Shown: piece by piece, positions 49,708 to 59,556 of the stretch
Layout: each line of letters starts with the position of its first letter
Position numbering within the stretch: the first letter of the stretch is position 1
Notes under the pieces: generated by a model
Told to the model about the DNA's origin: nothing
What the model saw: the letters and a program-made list of their open reading frames with translations, nothing else
Databases searched by the model: none
Program-made: the position numbers and the translations under genes
NCBI RefSeq assembly: GCF_000521605.1
Contig: NZ_CP006942.1
Location: 682,001-746,000 of the forward strand
Origin: Mannheimia sp. USDA-ARS-USMARC-1261
GTDB lineage: Bacteria; Pseudomonadota; Gammaproteobacteria; Enterobacterales; Pasteurellaceae
Direction of reading: 5' to 3'
Length of the DNA: 64,000 bases

Positions 49708-52401
49708 ATGAGCGAATTAGCCAAAGATATTATTCCCGTAAGTATTGAGGACGAGTTAAAAACCTCTTACCTTGATTATGCGATGTCGGTCATCGTAGGG
49801 CGTGCATTACCTGATGTGCGAGACGGTTTAAAGCCGGTGCACCGCCGTGTACTTTTCTCAATGGATCAAAACAGCAACACCTATAACAAACCGCACGTTA
49901 AATCAGCCCGTGTGGTGGGTGATGTAATCGGTAAATATCACCCGCACGGTGATTCTGCGGTGTATGACACCATTGTGCGTATGGCTCAACCGTTCTCATT
50001 GCGTTATATGTTGGTGGACGGGCAAGGTAACTTTGGCTCAATTGACGGTGATGCGCCGGCGGCGATGCGTTATACCGAAGTTCGTATGCAGAAAATTACG
50101 CAGGAATTATTAACCGACCTTGATAAAGAAACCGTGGATTTCTCGCCGAACTATGATGGCAAAGAGATGATTCCTGACGTACTTCCAACCAAAATTCCAG
50201 CCTTGTTAGTAAACGGTTCATCGGGGATTGCGGTGGGTATGGCAACCAATATTCCGCCTCACAATTTAGGTGAAGTGCTAGATGGTTGTTTGGCGTACAT
50301 TGACAACGAAAATATTAGCATTGAAGAGTTAATGCACTATATTCCGGGACCGGATTTCCCAACCGGGGCAATTATCAACGGTCGCAAAGGGATTGAAGAA
50401 GCATACCGTACAGGGCGTGGCAAGGTTTATGTGCGTGCGAAAGCGAGCGTGGAAACCACCGATAAAGGTCGTGAGCAAATTGTAGTAACTGAGTTGCCTT
50501 ACCAAGTCAATAAAGCGAAACTTATCGAAAAAATTGCTGAATTAGTGAAAGAAAAAAAAATCGAAGGCATCAGCCGAATTGATGACTATTCAGACAAAAA
50601 AGGTATCTCGATTGTTATTGAGATCAAACGTGATGCAGTGGGCGAAGTGGTGTTAAATCACCTTTACTCTCTAACCCAAATGCAGGTTACTTTTGGTATC
50701 AATATGGTGGCGTTGGATAACGGTCAGCCAAAAGTCTTGAATTTACACCAAATTATTGAAGCCTTTGTCAAACACCGCCGTGAAGTGGTAACTCGCCGTA
50801 CGATTTTTGAATTACGCAAAGCCCGTGAACGTGCCCATATTTTAGAAGGTTTAGCGATTGCGTTAGCGAACATTGACCCGGTTATCGAATTAATCCGTGC
50901 CTCAAAAACCGCAGAAGATGCCCGTGAAGGCTTATTGGCTCGTCCTTGGGCATTGGGTAATGTGGCTCCAATGTTAGAGGCGGCAGGCGTAGATGCCTCT
51001 CGTCCGGAAGATTTACCGGAAAATTTAGGCGTACGTGATGGTCAATACTATTTATCAGAAGCCCAAGCCCGTGCAATTTTAGAGTTACGCTTACACCGTT
51101 TAACCGGCTTAGAGCACGAAAAAATTGTTGAAGAGTACAAAGAATTACTCACAGAAATTGGCGAATTATTATACATTTTAACCAGCCCGGAACGCTTAAT
51201 GGAAGTGATCCGTGAAGAGTTAGAATTAGTGAAAACCACCTTTAACGATGAACGCCGTACCGAAATTACCGCAGCCTCAGGCGATATCAACATTGAAGAT
51301 TTAATCGCTCAAGAAGATGTGGTGGTAACACTTTCTCACGCAGGCTATGTGAAATATCAGCCGTTATCCGACTACGAAGCTCAACGCCGTGGCGGTAAAG
51401 GTAAGTCTGCAACCAAAATGAAAGAAGACGACTTTATAGAAAAACTATTGGTGGCAAATACCCACGATACGATTCTCTGTTTCTCAAGTCGTGGTCGTTT
51501 ATATCAATTAAAAGTGTACCAATTACCGCAAGCAAGTCGTGGAGCAAGAGGTACGCCGATTGTGAATATTCTGCCACTCGTGAAAGAAGAAAACGAACGT
51601 ATTACGGCGATTCTACCAATTCCAAACGGCGAATTTAGTGCCGATAAATTTATCTTTATGGCAACCGCAAGCGGTGTGGTGAAAAAAGTTTCGCTAGATG
51701 CGTTTAGCAATGTCAGATCAAGCGGTCTAATTGCGTTAAAACTTCGCGAAGGCGATGAATTAATCGGCGTGGACATCACAGACGGCGAGAGCGAAATTAT
51801 GCTCTTCTCAGCACAAGGTCGAGTGGTTCGCTTTGCGGAAAAAGCTGTGCGTGCAATGGGACGTACTGCAACAGGGGTACGTGGTATCAAACTATCCACC
51901 ACTGAAATTTCAAGTGAAGAGATTGAAGAAGCAGAAATCATCGAAATTGAAAATGAGGATGCGGAAGATTCAACAAGCGTGAGCTTAGACACCGACCGAG
52001 TGGTTTCCCTTGTAATTCCTCGCACCGAAGGCGATATTCTCACCGTAACCCAAAACGGCTACGGAAAACGTACGGTGATTAGCGAATATCCGGTGAAATC
52101 CCGTGCGACTAAGGGCGTGGTTTCAATCAAAGTGAACGAACGCAACGGCAAGGTGGTTGCGGCAGTTCAGGTGTTCGATACCGACCAAATTATGCTGATT
52201 ACCGATGCCGGCACGCTAGTTCGCACTCGAGTGGCGGAAGTGAGCCTAGTGGGACGTAACACCCAAGGTGTTCGCATTATCCGCACCGCAGAAGATGAAC
52301 ACGTTGTGAGTTTAGAACGAGTGTGTGAGCCTGAAGAAGATGATGAAAACATCGAAACGGTTGAAAACGCAGAGATTGTAGAAACTTCAACAGAAGAATA
52401 A
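49708..52401 (+). CDS. gyrA: DNA gyrase subunit A
   Basis: GyrA is the DNA-cleaving subunit of gyrase, which introduces negative supercoils. The 897-residue product has the catalytic Tyr122 (AAMRYTEV) in the numbering of E. coli. In the quinolone-resistance region S83 and D87 (GDSAVYDT) are the susceptible-type residues. The GyrA box appears as QRRGGKG at the start of the C-terminal beta-pinwheel. The tail is strongly acidic ([19 protein letters not shown]). An inverted uptake-signal pair lies just after the stop. Confidence 0.97.
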   Translation: MSELAKDIIPVSIEDELKTSYLDYAMSVIVGRALPDVRDGLKPVHRRVLFSMDQNSNTYNKPHVKSARVVGDVIGKYHPHGDSAVYDTIVRMAQPFSLRYMLVDGQGNFGSIDGDAPAAMRYTEVRMQKITQELLTDLDKETVDFSPNYDGKEMIPDVLPTKIPALLVNGSSGIAVGMATNIPPHNLGEVLDGCLAYIDNENISIEELMHYIPGPDFPTGAIINGRKGIEEAYRTGRGKVYVRAKASVETTDKGREQIVVTELPYQVNKAKLIEKIAELVKEKKIEGISRIDDYSDKKGISIVIEIKRDAVGEVVLNHLYSLTQMQVTFGINMVALDNGQPKVLNLHQIIEAFVKHRREVVTRRTIFELRKARERAHILEGLAIALANIDPVIELIRASKTAEDAREGLLARPWALGNVAPMLEAAGVDASRPEDLPENLGVRDGQYYLSEAQARAILELRLHRLTGLEHEKIVEEYKELLTEIGELLYILTSPERLMEVIREELELVKTTFNDERRTEITAASGDINIEDLIAQEDVVVTLSHAGYVKYQPLSDYEAQRRGGKGKSATKMKEDDFIEKLLVANTHDTILCFSSRGRLYQLKVYQLPQASRGARGTPIVNILPLVKEENERITAILPIPNGEFSADKFIFMATASGVVKKVSLDAFSNVRSSGLIALKLREGDELIGVDITDGESEIMLFSAQGRVVRFAEKAVRAMGRTATGVRGIKLSTTEISSEEIEEAEIIEIENEDAEDSTSVSLDTDRVVSLVIPRTEGDILTVTQNGYGKRTVISEYPVKSRATKGVVSIKVNERNGKVVAAVQVFDTDQIMLITDAGTLVRTRVAEVSLVGRNTQGVRIIRTAEDEHVVSLERVCEPEEDDENIETVENAEIVETSTEE

Positions 52402-52412
52402 TCTTAACAAAA

Positions 52413-52483
52413 CAAGCGGTCGTTTTTTCAGAGAATTTTGCAAACAATCAATCTGCAAAAATTTGGGGAAATTCGACCGCTTG
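52413..52483. terminator. Inverted uptake-signal pair after gyrA
   Basis: CAAGCGGTCG (52413-52422) and CGACCGCTTG (52474-52483) are perfect inverted copies; TTTTGCAAAC and GCAAAAATTT in the loop may add pairs. A possible terminator of gyrA, with two uptake cores. Confidence 0.5.
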
Positions 52484-52551
52484 CTATTTTCAACACCTAT
52501 TTTTGCGATCTGCATCGAAAAATCCAGTTTTACTTTCCCTACCTTCTTTGA

Positions 52552-52597
52552 AATTTAGTACAGTATCAGAGGTTTTACTTTAAAATGGTACTAAATT
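52552..52597 (+). promoter_or_regulatory. Inverted-repeat operator and promoter of hicAB
   Basis: AATTTAGTAC (52552-52561) and GTACTAAATT (52588-52597) are perfect 10-bp inverted repeats 26 bases apart. A -10-like TAAAAT (52581-52586) lies between them, and the right arm abuts the hicA ATG at 52598. HicB-type antitoxins with a ribbon-helix-helix domain bind such repeats to repress their operon, so this is the likely autoregulatory operator. Confidence 0.65.
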
Positions 52598-52873
52598 ATG
52601 GTATTAATTCATCTAAAGCGAAAATCTCACAAAACGTTACGTCAAATTTATACACAGCCTATTTCAGCCAATATTAAGTGGAGAGATATTGAAGCTCTAT
52701 TTCTTGAGTTAGGGGCTGAGATTGAAGAGCGAGAAGGTAGCCGAATTGCGGTTGTGTTATTTGAGCAAGTCCGAGTTTTTCATAGACCTCACCCAAATCC
52801 CGATACCGATAAAGGTGCGGTAGCAAGTATCAAAAAATGGTTATCTGAAAACGGAGTGATTCCTTATGCGTAA
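52598..52873 (+). CDS. hicA: HicA-family toxin
   Basis: HicA toxins bind and cut mRNA through a small double-stranded-RNA-binding fold. This 91-residue product has the HicA_toxin pattern IKWRDIEALFLELGAEIEER followed by GSRIAVVLFEQVRVFHRPHP and DKGAVASIKKWLSENGV. It belongs to the subfamily in which the classical Gly-Ser-x-His is replaced (here Gly-Ser-Arg) and a FHRPHP motif supplies histidines. No ribosome site is visible and the -10-like element would place the transcript start a few bases before the ATG, so translation may be leaderless or near-leaderless. It overlaps hicB by 8 bases, and toxin precedes antitoxin as usual for hicAB. Confidence 0.85.
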   Translation: MVLIHLKRKSHKTLRQIYTQPISANIKWRDIEALFLELGAEIEEREGSRIAVVLFEQVRVFHRPHPNPDTDKGAVASIKKWLSENGVIPYA

Positions 52874-53195
52874 TATTATGGAAATTAATGGCTATAAAGC
52901 TGTGATTGCATACGATCCTGAAACCGAATTATTTAGAGGCGAATTTATTGGCTTAAATGGTGGAGCGGATTTCTATGCAGATAATGTTGCCCAACTTAAG
53001 AAAGAAGGCGAAATCAGCCTAAATGTTTTTCTCGAAATGTGTGAAAAGAAAAATATTGAGCCATTTAAACAGTATTCTGGCAAGTTTAACATTCGCCTAT
53101 CGCCAGAACTACATAAAGCCGCTGTTATGGCAGCAACAGCAGAAAATTTAAGTTTGAATGAATGGATCAGCCAAACATTAGCAAAAAGCGTGTGA
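52866..53195 (+). CDS. hicB: HicB-family antitoxin
   Basis: HicB antitoxins neutralise HicA and repress the operon. The 109-residue product has an N-terminal HicB-like part (INGYKAVIAYDPETELFRGEF, about 6-26, then GLNGGADFYAD) and a C-terminal ribbon-helix-helix DNA-binding part (FNIRLSPELHKAAVMAATAE and SLNEWISQTL, about 74-106). The start at 52866 overlaps hicA by 8 bases and has GGAG 9 bases upstream inside hicA; a second ATG at 52878 is possible. It probably recognises the inverted repeat upstream of hicA. Confidence 0.88.
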   Translation: MRNIMEINGYKAVIAYDPETELFRGEFIGLNGGADFYADNVAQLKKEGEISLNVFLEMCEKKNIEPFKQYSGKFNIRLSPELHKAAVMAATAENLSLNEWISQTLAKSV

Positions 53196-53209
53196 AGCTA
53201 TTGGAAATG

Positions 53210-53271
53210 CAAGCGGTTGTTTTTTCATAAAGTTTTGCAAGTTGCAAAAAATCTGAGAAAACAACCGCTTG
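53210..53271. terminator. Inverted uptake-signal pair between hicB and hsdM
   Basis: CAAGCGGTTGTTTT (53210-53223) and AAAACAACCGCTTG (53258-53271) are perfect 14-bp inverted repeats between the convergent ends of hicB and hsdM. Likely a shared terminator. Confidence 0.7.
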
Positions 53272-53276
53272 TTTTG

Positions 53277-54833
53277 CTATTTTTTCAACATCTCCTCCAG
53301 CTCATTTAAATCGCACAAAATTTCTTGTTCTAACGTTTTAAGAGACTGCAAAATTTCTGCTGGCGGAGTGTATTGTACTTGTTCATATATTACTTCTTGG
53401 TAACGGTTGATAGATAAATCATATTTATTGGCGGTAATTTCTGCTTTATCTACCACAAAACCTGCTTGGGTTTTATCACCGAATATTGCGTTTATTTCAT
53501 CTTCGCCGGCGTTGTTATTGAGTAACGCTTTGAAGGTTTTCCAAGAGCTGAGAGCTTTGGGTAAATCATTTTCTGCAACAGGCGAGCGTTTATCATCTAA
53601 TGAATAGCCATCAGCGGTAACGTTGTAGAACCATACTTTATTGCTTGAACCCCCTTTGCTAAATAACAAAATAGCAGTAGAAACGCCCGCATAAGGTTTG
53701 AATACACCACTTGGCAAGCTGACAACCCCTTCTAATTGATTGTTTTCTAATAGATGTTTGCGTAATTGCTGATGAGCGTTACTTGAGCCAAACAATACAC
53801 CATCCGGCACAATCACTGCTGCTCGTCCACCTACTTTTAAGATATTGAGAATATGTGCAGTAAAGAGTAATTCTGTTTTCTTGGTTTTAACCATTGAAGC
53901 TACTTTCGGGTTAATGTTGCTTTCATCTAAACTGCCTTTGAATGGCGGATTTGCCAAAATAACATCGAAAAAGTTTTCCGCTTGTGCAGGGTATCGGTCA
54001 AGAATGCTTTTATTGAGGCTATCTTGATAAAGAATATTGGCTCCTGAAACACCGTGTAACAACATATTCATACTTGAAACACGTAACATTGTGCTGTCAA
54101 AATCAAAGCCCCAAAACATTTTTTCGTTAATGTGAGAGCGATATTCTTCAAGTAAATCGCCTGAATAAATCATATTGCCATCGTCATCGGTAAATTTACC
54201 GAATTCGCTAGAGTGTGTGCGGTTTAGATATTCCATTGTACGAGCTAAAAAACCAGCCGTACCACAGGCAGGGTCGCATACTGTTTCTGTTGGTTGAGGT
54301 TCGGTCATTTCCACTATTAAATCAATAATATGGCGAGGTGTACGGAACTGTCCGTTAATGCCGGCGGTGGTTAATTTTGAAAGCAAATATTCATAAATAT
54401 CGCCTTTTACATCACTTGAATTAAGTGGCAGAGCCTCAATTAGTTCAATTGCAGAGGTGAGTACACTCTCATTTTGAATGGCGAGATCGGCATTTTTCAT
54501 ATACTCGCTTAACCGCCCGAAATTGCCTTTATTACCGATTTCTGCAAAATAAGGGTACACATTTTGTTTTAAATGCACTGCAAGCTCTTGCCCTGATAAA
54601 TGGCGGAAATTACTCCAACGCAATTTTTGCCCTTCAGGTATTTGCGGATAAATCGGCTCAAATTTTGCTCCTCGTGTAGCCGCTTTTTCGGCAAGACTTT
54701 CTTGCATATCAAGCATACGAGCGAAAATAAGATAAGAAATTTGCTCAATTACTGTAAGTGGATTAGTAATACCACCCGTCCAAAATTTTTCCCACAATGT
54801 ATCAATTTGATGGCGTATATTGCCTGTTAGCAT
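53277..54833 (-). CDS. hsdM: Type I restriction-modification DNA methyltransferase subunit
   Basis: HsdM methylates adenine N6 in the sequence chosen by HsdS, protecting host DNA. The 518-residue product has the SAM-binding motif DPACGTAGF (187-195), the catalytic NPPF (295-298) and the N-terminal HsdM helical domain (MLTGNIRHQIDTLWEKFWTG). It looks complete. It is the last gene of hsdR-hsdS-hsdM, all transcribed leftward, with 49 bases to hsdS that contain one uptake core. Confidence 0.95.
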   Translation of the reverse strand: MLTGNIRHQIDTLWEKFWTGGITNPLTVIEQISYLIFARMLDMQESLAEKAATRGAKFEPIYPQIPEGQKLRWSNFRHLSGQELAVHLKQNVYPYFAEIGNKGNFGRLSEYMKNADLAIQNESVLTSAIELIEALPLNSSDVKGDIYEYLLSKLTTAGINGQFRTPRHIIDLIVEMTEPQPTETVCDPACGTAGFLARTMEYLNRTHSSEFGKFTDDDGNMIYSGDLLEEYRSHINEKMFWGFDFDSTMLRVSSMNMLLHGVSGANILYQDSLNKSILDRYPAQAENFFDVILANPPFKGSLDESNINPKVASMVKTKKTELLFTAHILNILKVGGRAAVIVPDGVLFGSSNAHQQLRKHLLENNQLEGVVSLPSGVFKPYAGVSTAILLFSKGGSSNKVWFYNVTADGYSLDDKRSPVAENDLPKALSSWKTFKALLNNNAGEDEINAIFGDKTQAGFVVDKAEITANKYDLSINRYQEVIYEQVQYTPPAEILQSLKTLEQEILCDLNELEEMLKK

Positions 54834-54882
54834 AATGTATCCTTTTGTAAAAAATTGGCGGAAAACGACCGCTTGTTATTAA

Positions 54883-56043
54883 TTATTCCGCTTTTGTAAA
54901 ATATTGCTGACTAAGAGAGTTGAAAAGTTCGTCCGAAAATTGAACTTGTTTCCCTAAGTTTTCTTTATATTTTTCTATCTTATTTACTATTTCAACAAAT
55001 TTAATTTGTATTTCCATAGGAGGAATAATTATTTCTAAATCAGAATATTGTTGGGCATTTATATTGGGCTGAGCTACAGTTTTCATATGAGATTTTACCC
55101 AAGATTGATATGCTGCAGTCTTAGTAAAATTAAAAATATATTCAGGTAAAACTTTATTTTTATTTATTTGAAATCTAATCAAATAGCCTGCGTATATGCT
55201 TTTTTCTATTTTATCAGTAAATAAAAATGTTTTCCCAACAGTTGCACCTGAACGAGCAAATAGTATATCTCCATCATTTAAAAGATATTTTTCAATTTCT
55301 TTTTCATCAATCTCAGCCGATTTTTTATCATTATTAAGTGTACCATTTTCTAATATATCTGTAATTCTTATGTATCTGAATTTATGATTATAAGAAATTG
55401 CACTTGCTCCAGCCCCATATGTTGGCTTCGCTACTGATAAATTTACTAGTTTTTCTACTTCCCACCCCTTCGGATTAACCACAGGGTCGCCAAACATTTC
55501 CAAAAATAACGATCTTAAAAATTCATCAGCAAGCTCAATGGCTTTTTTTCGCTTTTGGCGAATTTGATCGGCTTTGTCGAGTATCTGGGCGATTTTGGTT
55601 TGAGTTGGAAGATCGGGATAGCTAATTTCTAAATCTGAGAATTTACTTTTATTTACTATCGGAATAACCGTTTTTGATGCTGCCTTTTCCAATGCTTTTT
55701 GTAAAGTAAGGGAGAAATAAAATCCATATTTAGGAAGAATTTTACTTTCATCAAAAACAAGAGCATTAATTTGTTGATTAAAACAAGCTGATTTATCTAA
55801 TATACCTACTTTTCCTAAATTACCAATACAAGAAACTAATACTGAATTTTTAGGTAGTAGCGGAACTTGCTTAGCACCAATTTCTGTTAGAGTAATTTTT
55901 GTTTTTCCAATAGTGCTATTATTTAAGTCAGCAGGACTTATAAAAGAAATATTGCCACCATAAAATAGAGGATTAGAAGTTGAGGGGGTTTTCCCTGTTA
56001 TAACTTGTGCAACATCTTTTAATTTTTCAATTTTATAATTCAT
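54883..56043 (-). CDS. hsdS: Type I restriction-modification specificity subunit
   Basis: HsdS sets the DNA target for both methylation and restriction. The 386-residue product has two target-recognition domains (about 1-150 and 195-350) followed by conserved helical spacers: LPTQTKIAQILDKADQIRQKRKKAIELAD in the middle and PPMEIQIKFVEIVNKIEKYKE at the end. The recognition domains are A+T-rich and I cannot infer the target sequence. There is no simple repeat or recombination site that would suggest phase variation within the window. It lies 72 bases after hsdR. Confidence 0.92.
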   Translation of the reverse strand: MNYKIEKLKDVAQVITGKTPSTSNPLFYGGNISFISPADLNNSTIGKTKITLTEIGAKQVPLLPKNSVLVSCIGNLGKVGILDKSACFNQQINALVFDESKILPKYGFYFSLTLQKALEKAASKTVIPIVNKSKFSDLEISYPDLPTQTKIAQILDKADQIRQKRKKAIELADEFLRSLFLEMFGDPVVNPKGWEVEKLVNLSVAKPTYGAGASAISYNHKFRYIRITDILENGTLNNDKKSAEIDEKEIEKYLLNDGDILFARSGATVGKTFLFTDKIEKSIYAGYLIRFQINKNKVLPEYIFNFTKTAAYQSWVKSHMKTVAQPNINAQQYSDLEIIIPPMEIQIKFVEIVNKIEKYKENLGKQVQFSDELFNSLSQQYFTKAE

Positions 56044-56115
56044 CTCATATCTCTAACTTGCAAAACTTTCCAAAAATTCAACCGCTTGCTATCTCAAAGT
56101 CAAGCTAATATCCGA

Positions 56116-59100
56116 TTATGAATCTTTAATAATAAAGGGTTTAATCACTTCAATTAGCATATCGGCTTGGTTTGTGGTGTCGAATACGCCATCAATGCCT
56201 AAACTATCTATGCTGGTAAATGGAGCTTGGTAGAGGCTTTCCAGCTCTTTAATGCCGCCGTGTGTGGCAATAAAATTTTTCAGCAGATTTAAAAAACGTA
56301 CCTGTTTGCTGGAGAGCGTTCCATTTTGGTGAATAAACTGCTCAAAATGTTTTTCTAAATAATCGGTGTCTAAGCCGACCATTGCCCGCAAACGGTATTG
56401 TAATTCATCAGCCGTTTGCCCGAAAAATGAGGTTAAGATATTTTGGCTAATATCTGGGCAGTTGGTTAAAATCAGCGAGCTAAGTTCTGCCATTTCTTCT
56501 TGGGTTACGCCTTCGCCATTGCGGATTTTTTGTAATACTGGGCTTTGCGTTAAGTGAGATTTAAATACCTCTTTTATACGATTACGATAAATTGAAAGTT
56601 CTTGCTCGCCAATGTAAGGTGCAATTCGCCCTTCAAGTGCGGTGTCTTGGGTGGCGGTGGTTAATGTGCCGAATGGATAACCTCCGCCTGTTCCCTCAAA
56701 GTATTTCATTAAATCTCGCAATTGTTGGCGAATTTGCTCGATCTTCATCACATCAATCTGTTGCCAAAATTCAGCACCTCTAACTTGTTCAATAAAAGTT
56801 TGTTTCGCTCTCACTACTTGTAAATTCACAGGTAAGCGGTTAATTTTTTGTAAAATTTCGCTACGGTTATTTTCAAAACTACTGTTATTTAACATCAGGT
56901 TAGTTTGTGCTTGAACAATGAGTTTATCAAAGGCTGCAGCCTCTTTGTCTTGTAGCGTACGAAAACCCATTAATGGGGCAATCTCCCCAATAAGTAGTTG
57001 TTGCGTTTGGGCATCAGCTTTTTGGAGTAATTGACTCTGTTGGAGTAAATGCACGGTGCGTAAATTTTTCTTTACTGAAACACTGTTTTCAGGCAAGTCG
57101 GCAATGTCTTTTTGGATAAGTTCCACCATTAAATCAAAGGCGTTGAAACTGCTTTGTTTTAATGCAGTTTGATAGCATTTCACTCGCTCTTCAAAGAGTA
57201 GCTGTAATAATGATTTGCTCGTAATATCTTCCGGTTCTTGGTAGTCTTCTGCAAAATAGCGAAAATTACCGTAGTGGTCAAAAATATAAAACTGTGTTTT
57301 GTGCTTGCCTTCGCCAAATAAATTCGGGCGTAGGCGTGTGCCTCGTCCAATCATTTGCCAGAATTTTACTTGCGATTTTACCGGTCGAGCAAATACCAAA
57401 TTAACCACTTCTGGAATATCAATGCCCGTATCTAGCATATCAACGGAAATGGCAATGCGGAAATCATTATCAGGCTGTTTAAATTCATCGAGTAGCATAT
57501 CTACTTTGGCAATATTAGTATGAATAACTTTGCACACTCGGTTGCTGTAGTTTGGGTACATTTCACAAAATAGCTTTTCTAAATGTTCAGCGTGGTCTTG
57601 GCGTTGAGCAAAAATAATCGATTTGCCAACCAGTGTGCCGGTTTCATCTTTAATTCCATTATTGATGAGGTTACTTAAAATTTCTTTGTCGGTTGAAATA
57701 CTGAAAATTTTTCGCCCAATATCTTTGCCTTCAATAGTCGTATTTTGTGCAATCTCTTCACCTAAATCTTCTTCTAGTTGGCGTTTTTGTTCTTCGCTTA
57801 AATCGTTGTAGTGAATGCCTTCACGCAAAAATTCGGTAGTTAAGTCTAATGCTCGGTAAGGCACTAAATGCCCATCGTTTACGGCTTCTTCAAAACCATA
57901 GGCATAAGTTGGGTCGGTGCTTTCACAGCCAAACATTTGGAAGGTGTTACGGCTGATGTATCTTACTGGCGTTGCGGTTAAACCAAGTTGTAGAGAGTCG
58001 AAATAATCGAATAAATCACGATATTTGTTGTAAATACTGCGGTGTGATTCGTCTGCAATAATTAAGTCAAAAAAGCCAACATCAAACTGCTCAAAACGAC
58101 GTATCATCGCTGGGTAGGTAGAAATATAAATTCGGCTGTCTTTAGGGACTTCGTTTGTTTCGCCAATTACACAACGAGATTCCGAGCCTAAGAAATCTTT
58201 GAAGGCATTATCCGCTTGTTTGCGTAGCTCTCGGCGGTCGCATAAAAATAGCACTCGTTTTGCCCAATTTTTAACAAGCAGTAATTTAGTTAAAGCAATT
58301 GCCACTCGTGTTTTGCCTGTGCCTGTTGCTTGAATGATTAAGGCTTTTCGGCGTTGTTCGGAAAATGCACTCGCAACGCTCTTTATTGCTTCAATTTGAT
58401 AGGTTCGTCCTGCAATGCTGAGATCAGGATTATCATTTTCTAAATTGTTATCACGGTAAGTACGTTGATAAATCAAATATTCAAGGCTAGATTTACTGTA
58501 TAACCCAAAAATTTGACGAGGTGAATTGTATTGTTTGTCGTCCCAAATGTAGGTTTCATAACCGTTTGTGTAGAAAATAACAGGACGTTGAAAGCCTGCT
58601 TTTTCAAAAGCATTAGCATATTGACGAGCTTGTTCTCGCCCAAGCATCGCATTTTTGGCAGAGCGTTTCGCTTCTACCACGGCAAGTGGCTGTCCATTAT
58701 CGCCCCATAGCACATAGTCGGCATAACCTTTTGTGCCGTCAGACATTATCAACTCTACTTCTAGCCCAATTTCTTCGGGATTATGTAAATTCCAATGAGC
58801 TTGAGCTAGCATTGCATCAATAACTAAACGGCGTGTTTCTGCTTCATTCCATTGTAAACTTTGGGCAGTTTGCTCACTTCGTGCTTGAATATTGGCAAGT
58901 TCTACATCGTTTAGCTGTTTTTGATGAGAAAGTGTTTGTCGGAGTTGCTCAAGCTCATTTTGTAATGCTTCATAATCTGCTTGGCGTATTTTTTGAATAA
59001 TATCTGGGTCATTAATGGCTTGGTAAGCGGGTAGATTTTCTAATTTTTTTGCAAGATAGCGAATCGCCATATATTTTGCGATGTTATGTGCGGTTTTTAA

Positions 59101-59433
59101 GCAAGTTTCTGCCGTTTGGCGATTATTCACTACTTTGCCGTGAGCGGCTGGATTACCGTGAATACGCAAGCTATCAAGCATTAAAAATAGGCGTTTATCA
59201 ATGTGTTTTTTAAATACATTATCGTTTAGTAGCTCGTAAAAGTTAGCCTTTGGGAGAGAGGGCAGATGATCTTGACGGTAAATTTCTCGCACAGTTTCTT
59301 CCGCAAAACTGCGTAAACGAACCAATGTACTTCCTGCATCAGAAAATAATACATTTTCAGCACACGCCGCTAAGTCGGCAAGCAGCTCAAAATCAGGGCG
59401 TAAGAACTCAAAATTGACAGATTTTAACGACAT
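56116..59433 (-). CDS. hsdR: Type I restriction endonuclease subunit with N-terminal DUF4145-like region
   Basis: HsdR cuts unmodified DNA after ATP-driven translocation. The start is 59433 (MSLKSVNFEFLRP, 1105 residues; GGATAG upstream). An N-terminal region of about 130 residues (LADLAACAENVLFSDAGSTLVRLR ... LRIHGNPAAHG) is of the DUF4145 type. A coiled-coil linker follows (about 150-200), then the PD-(D/E)XK nuclease (D239, E254, K256 in ADYVLWG and VVEAKR), and the helicase with Walker A ATGTGKT (369-375), DESH (461-464) and motif VI QMIGRGTRLRPN. The C-terminal HsdM-binding domain is present. Complete and without frameshift; it heads hsdR-hsdS-hsdM. Confidence 0.95.
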   Translation of the reverse strand: MSLKSVNFEFLRPDFELLADLAACAENVLFSDAGSTLVRLRSFAEETVREIYRQDHLPSLPKANFYELLNDNVFKKHIDKRLFLMLDSLRIHGNPAAHGKVVNNRQTAETCLKTAHNIAKYMAIRYLAKKLENLPAYQAINDPDIIQKIRQADYEALQNELEQLRQTLSHQKQLNDVELANIQARSEQTAQSLQWNEAETRRLVIDAMLAQAHWNLHNPEEIGLEVELIMSDGTKGYADYVLWGDNGQPLAVVEAKRSAKNAMLGREQARQYANAFEKAGFQRPVIFYTNGYETYIWDDKQYNSPRQIFGLYSKSSLEYLIYQRTYRDNNLENDNPDLSIAGRTYQIEAIKSVASAFSEQRRKALIIQATGTGKTRVAIALTKLLLVKNWAKRVLFLCDRRELRKQADNAFKDFLGSESRCVIGETNEVPKDSRIYISTYPAMIRRFEQFDVGFFDLIIADESHRSIYNKYRDLFDYFDSLQLGLTATPVRYISRNTFQMFGCESTDPTYAYGFEEAVNDGHLVPYRALDLTTEFLREGIHYNDLSEEQKRQLEEDLGEEIAQNTTIEGKDIGRKIFSISTDKEILSNLINNGIKDETGTLVGKSIIFAQRQDHAEHLEKLFCEMYPNYSNRVCKVIHTNIAKVDMLLDEFKQPDNDFRIAISVDMLDTGIDIPEVVNLVFARPVKSQVKFWQMIGRGTRLRPNLFGEGKHKTQFYIFDHYGNFRYFAEDYQEPEDITSKSLLQLLFEERVKCYQTALKQSSFNAFDLMVELIQKDIADLPENSVSVKKNLRTVHLLQQSQLLQKADAQTQQLLIGEIAPLMGFRTLQDKEAAAFDKLIVQAQTNLMLNNSSFENNRSEILQKINRLPVNLQVVRAKQTFIEQVRGAEFWQQIDVMKIEQIRQQLRDLMKYFEGTGGGYPFGTLTTATQDTALEGRIAPYIGEQELSIYRNRIKEVFKSHLTQSPVLQKIRNGEGVTQEEMAELSSLILTNCPDISQNILTSFFGQTADELQYRLRAMVGLDTDYLEKHFEQFIHQNGTLSSKQVRFLNLLKNFIATHGGIKELESLYQAPFTSIDSLGIDGVFDTTNQADMLIEVIKPFIIKDS

Positions 59434-59556
59434 AATCACTATCCTATTTTTATTATTGGTGAAAGTATAAATTTAGAAAGCAGTGAATGCAATTTATATC
59501 AAATTTCTGCTTGGAATCTGTTAAAATCAACTTCATTTTTTCTAGCTGAGAAGATT

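Noticed and set aside
51504..52043. 179-codon minus-strand frame inside gyrA
   Set aside because: Antisense to the conserved GyrA C-terminal domain, Ser/Thr/Ile-rich shadow without motifs.
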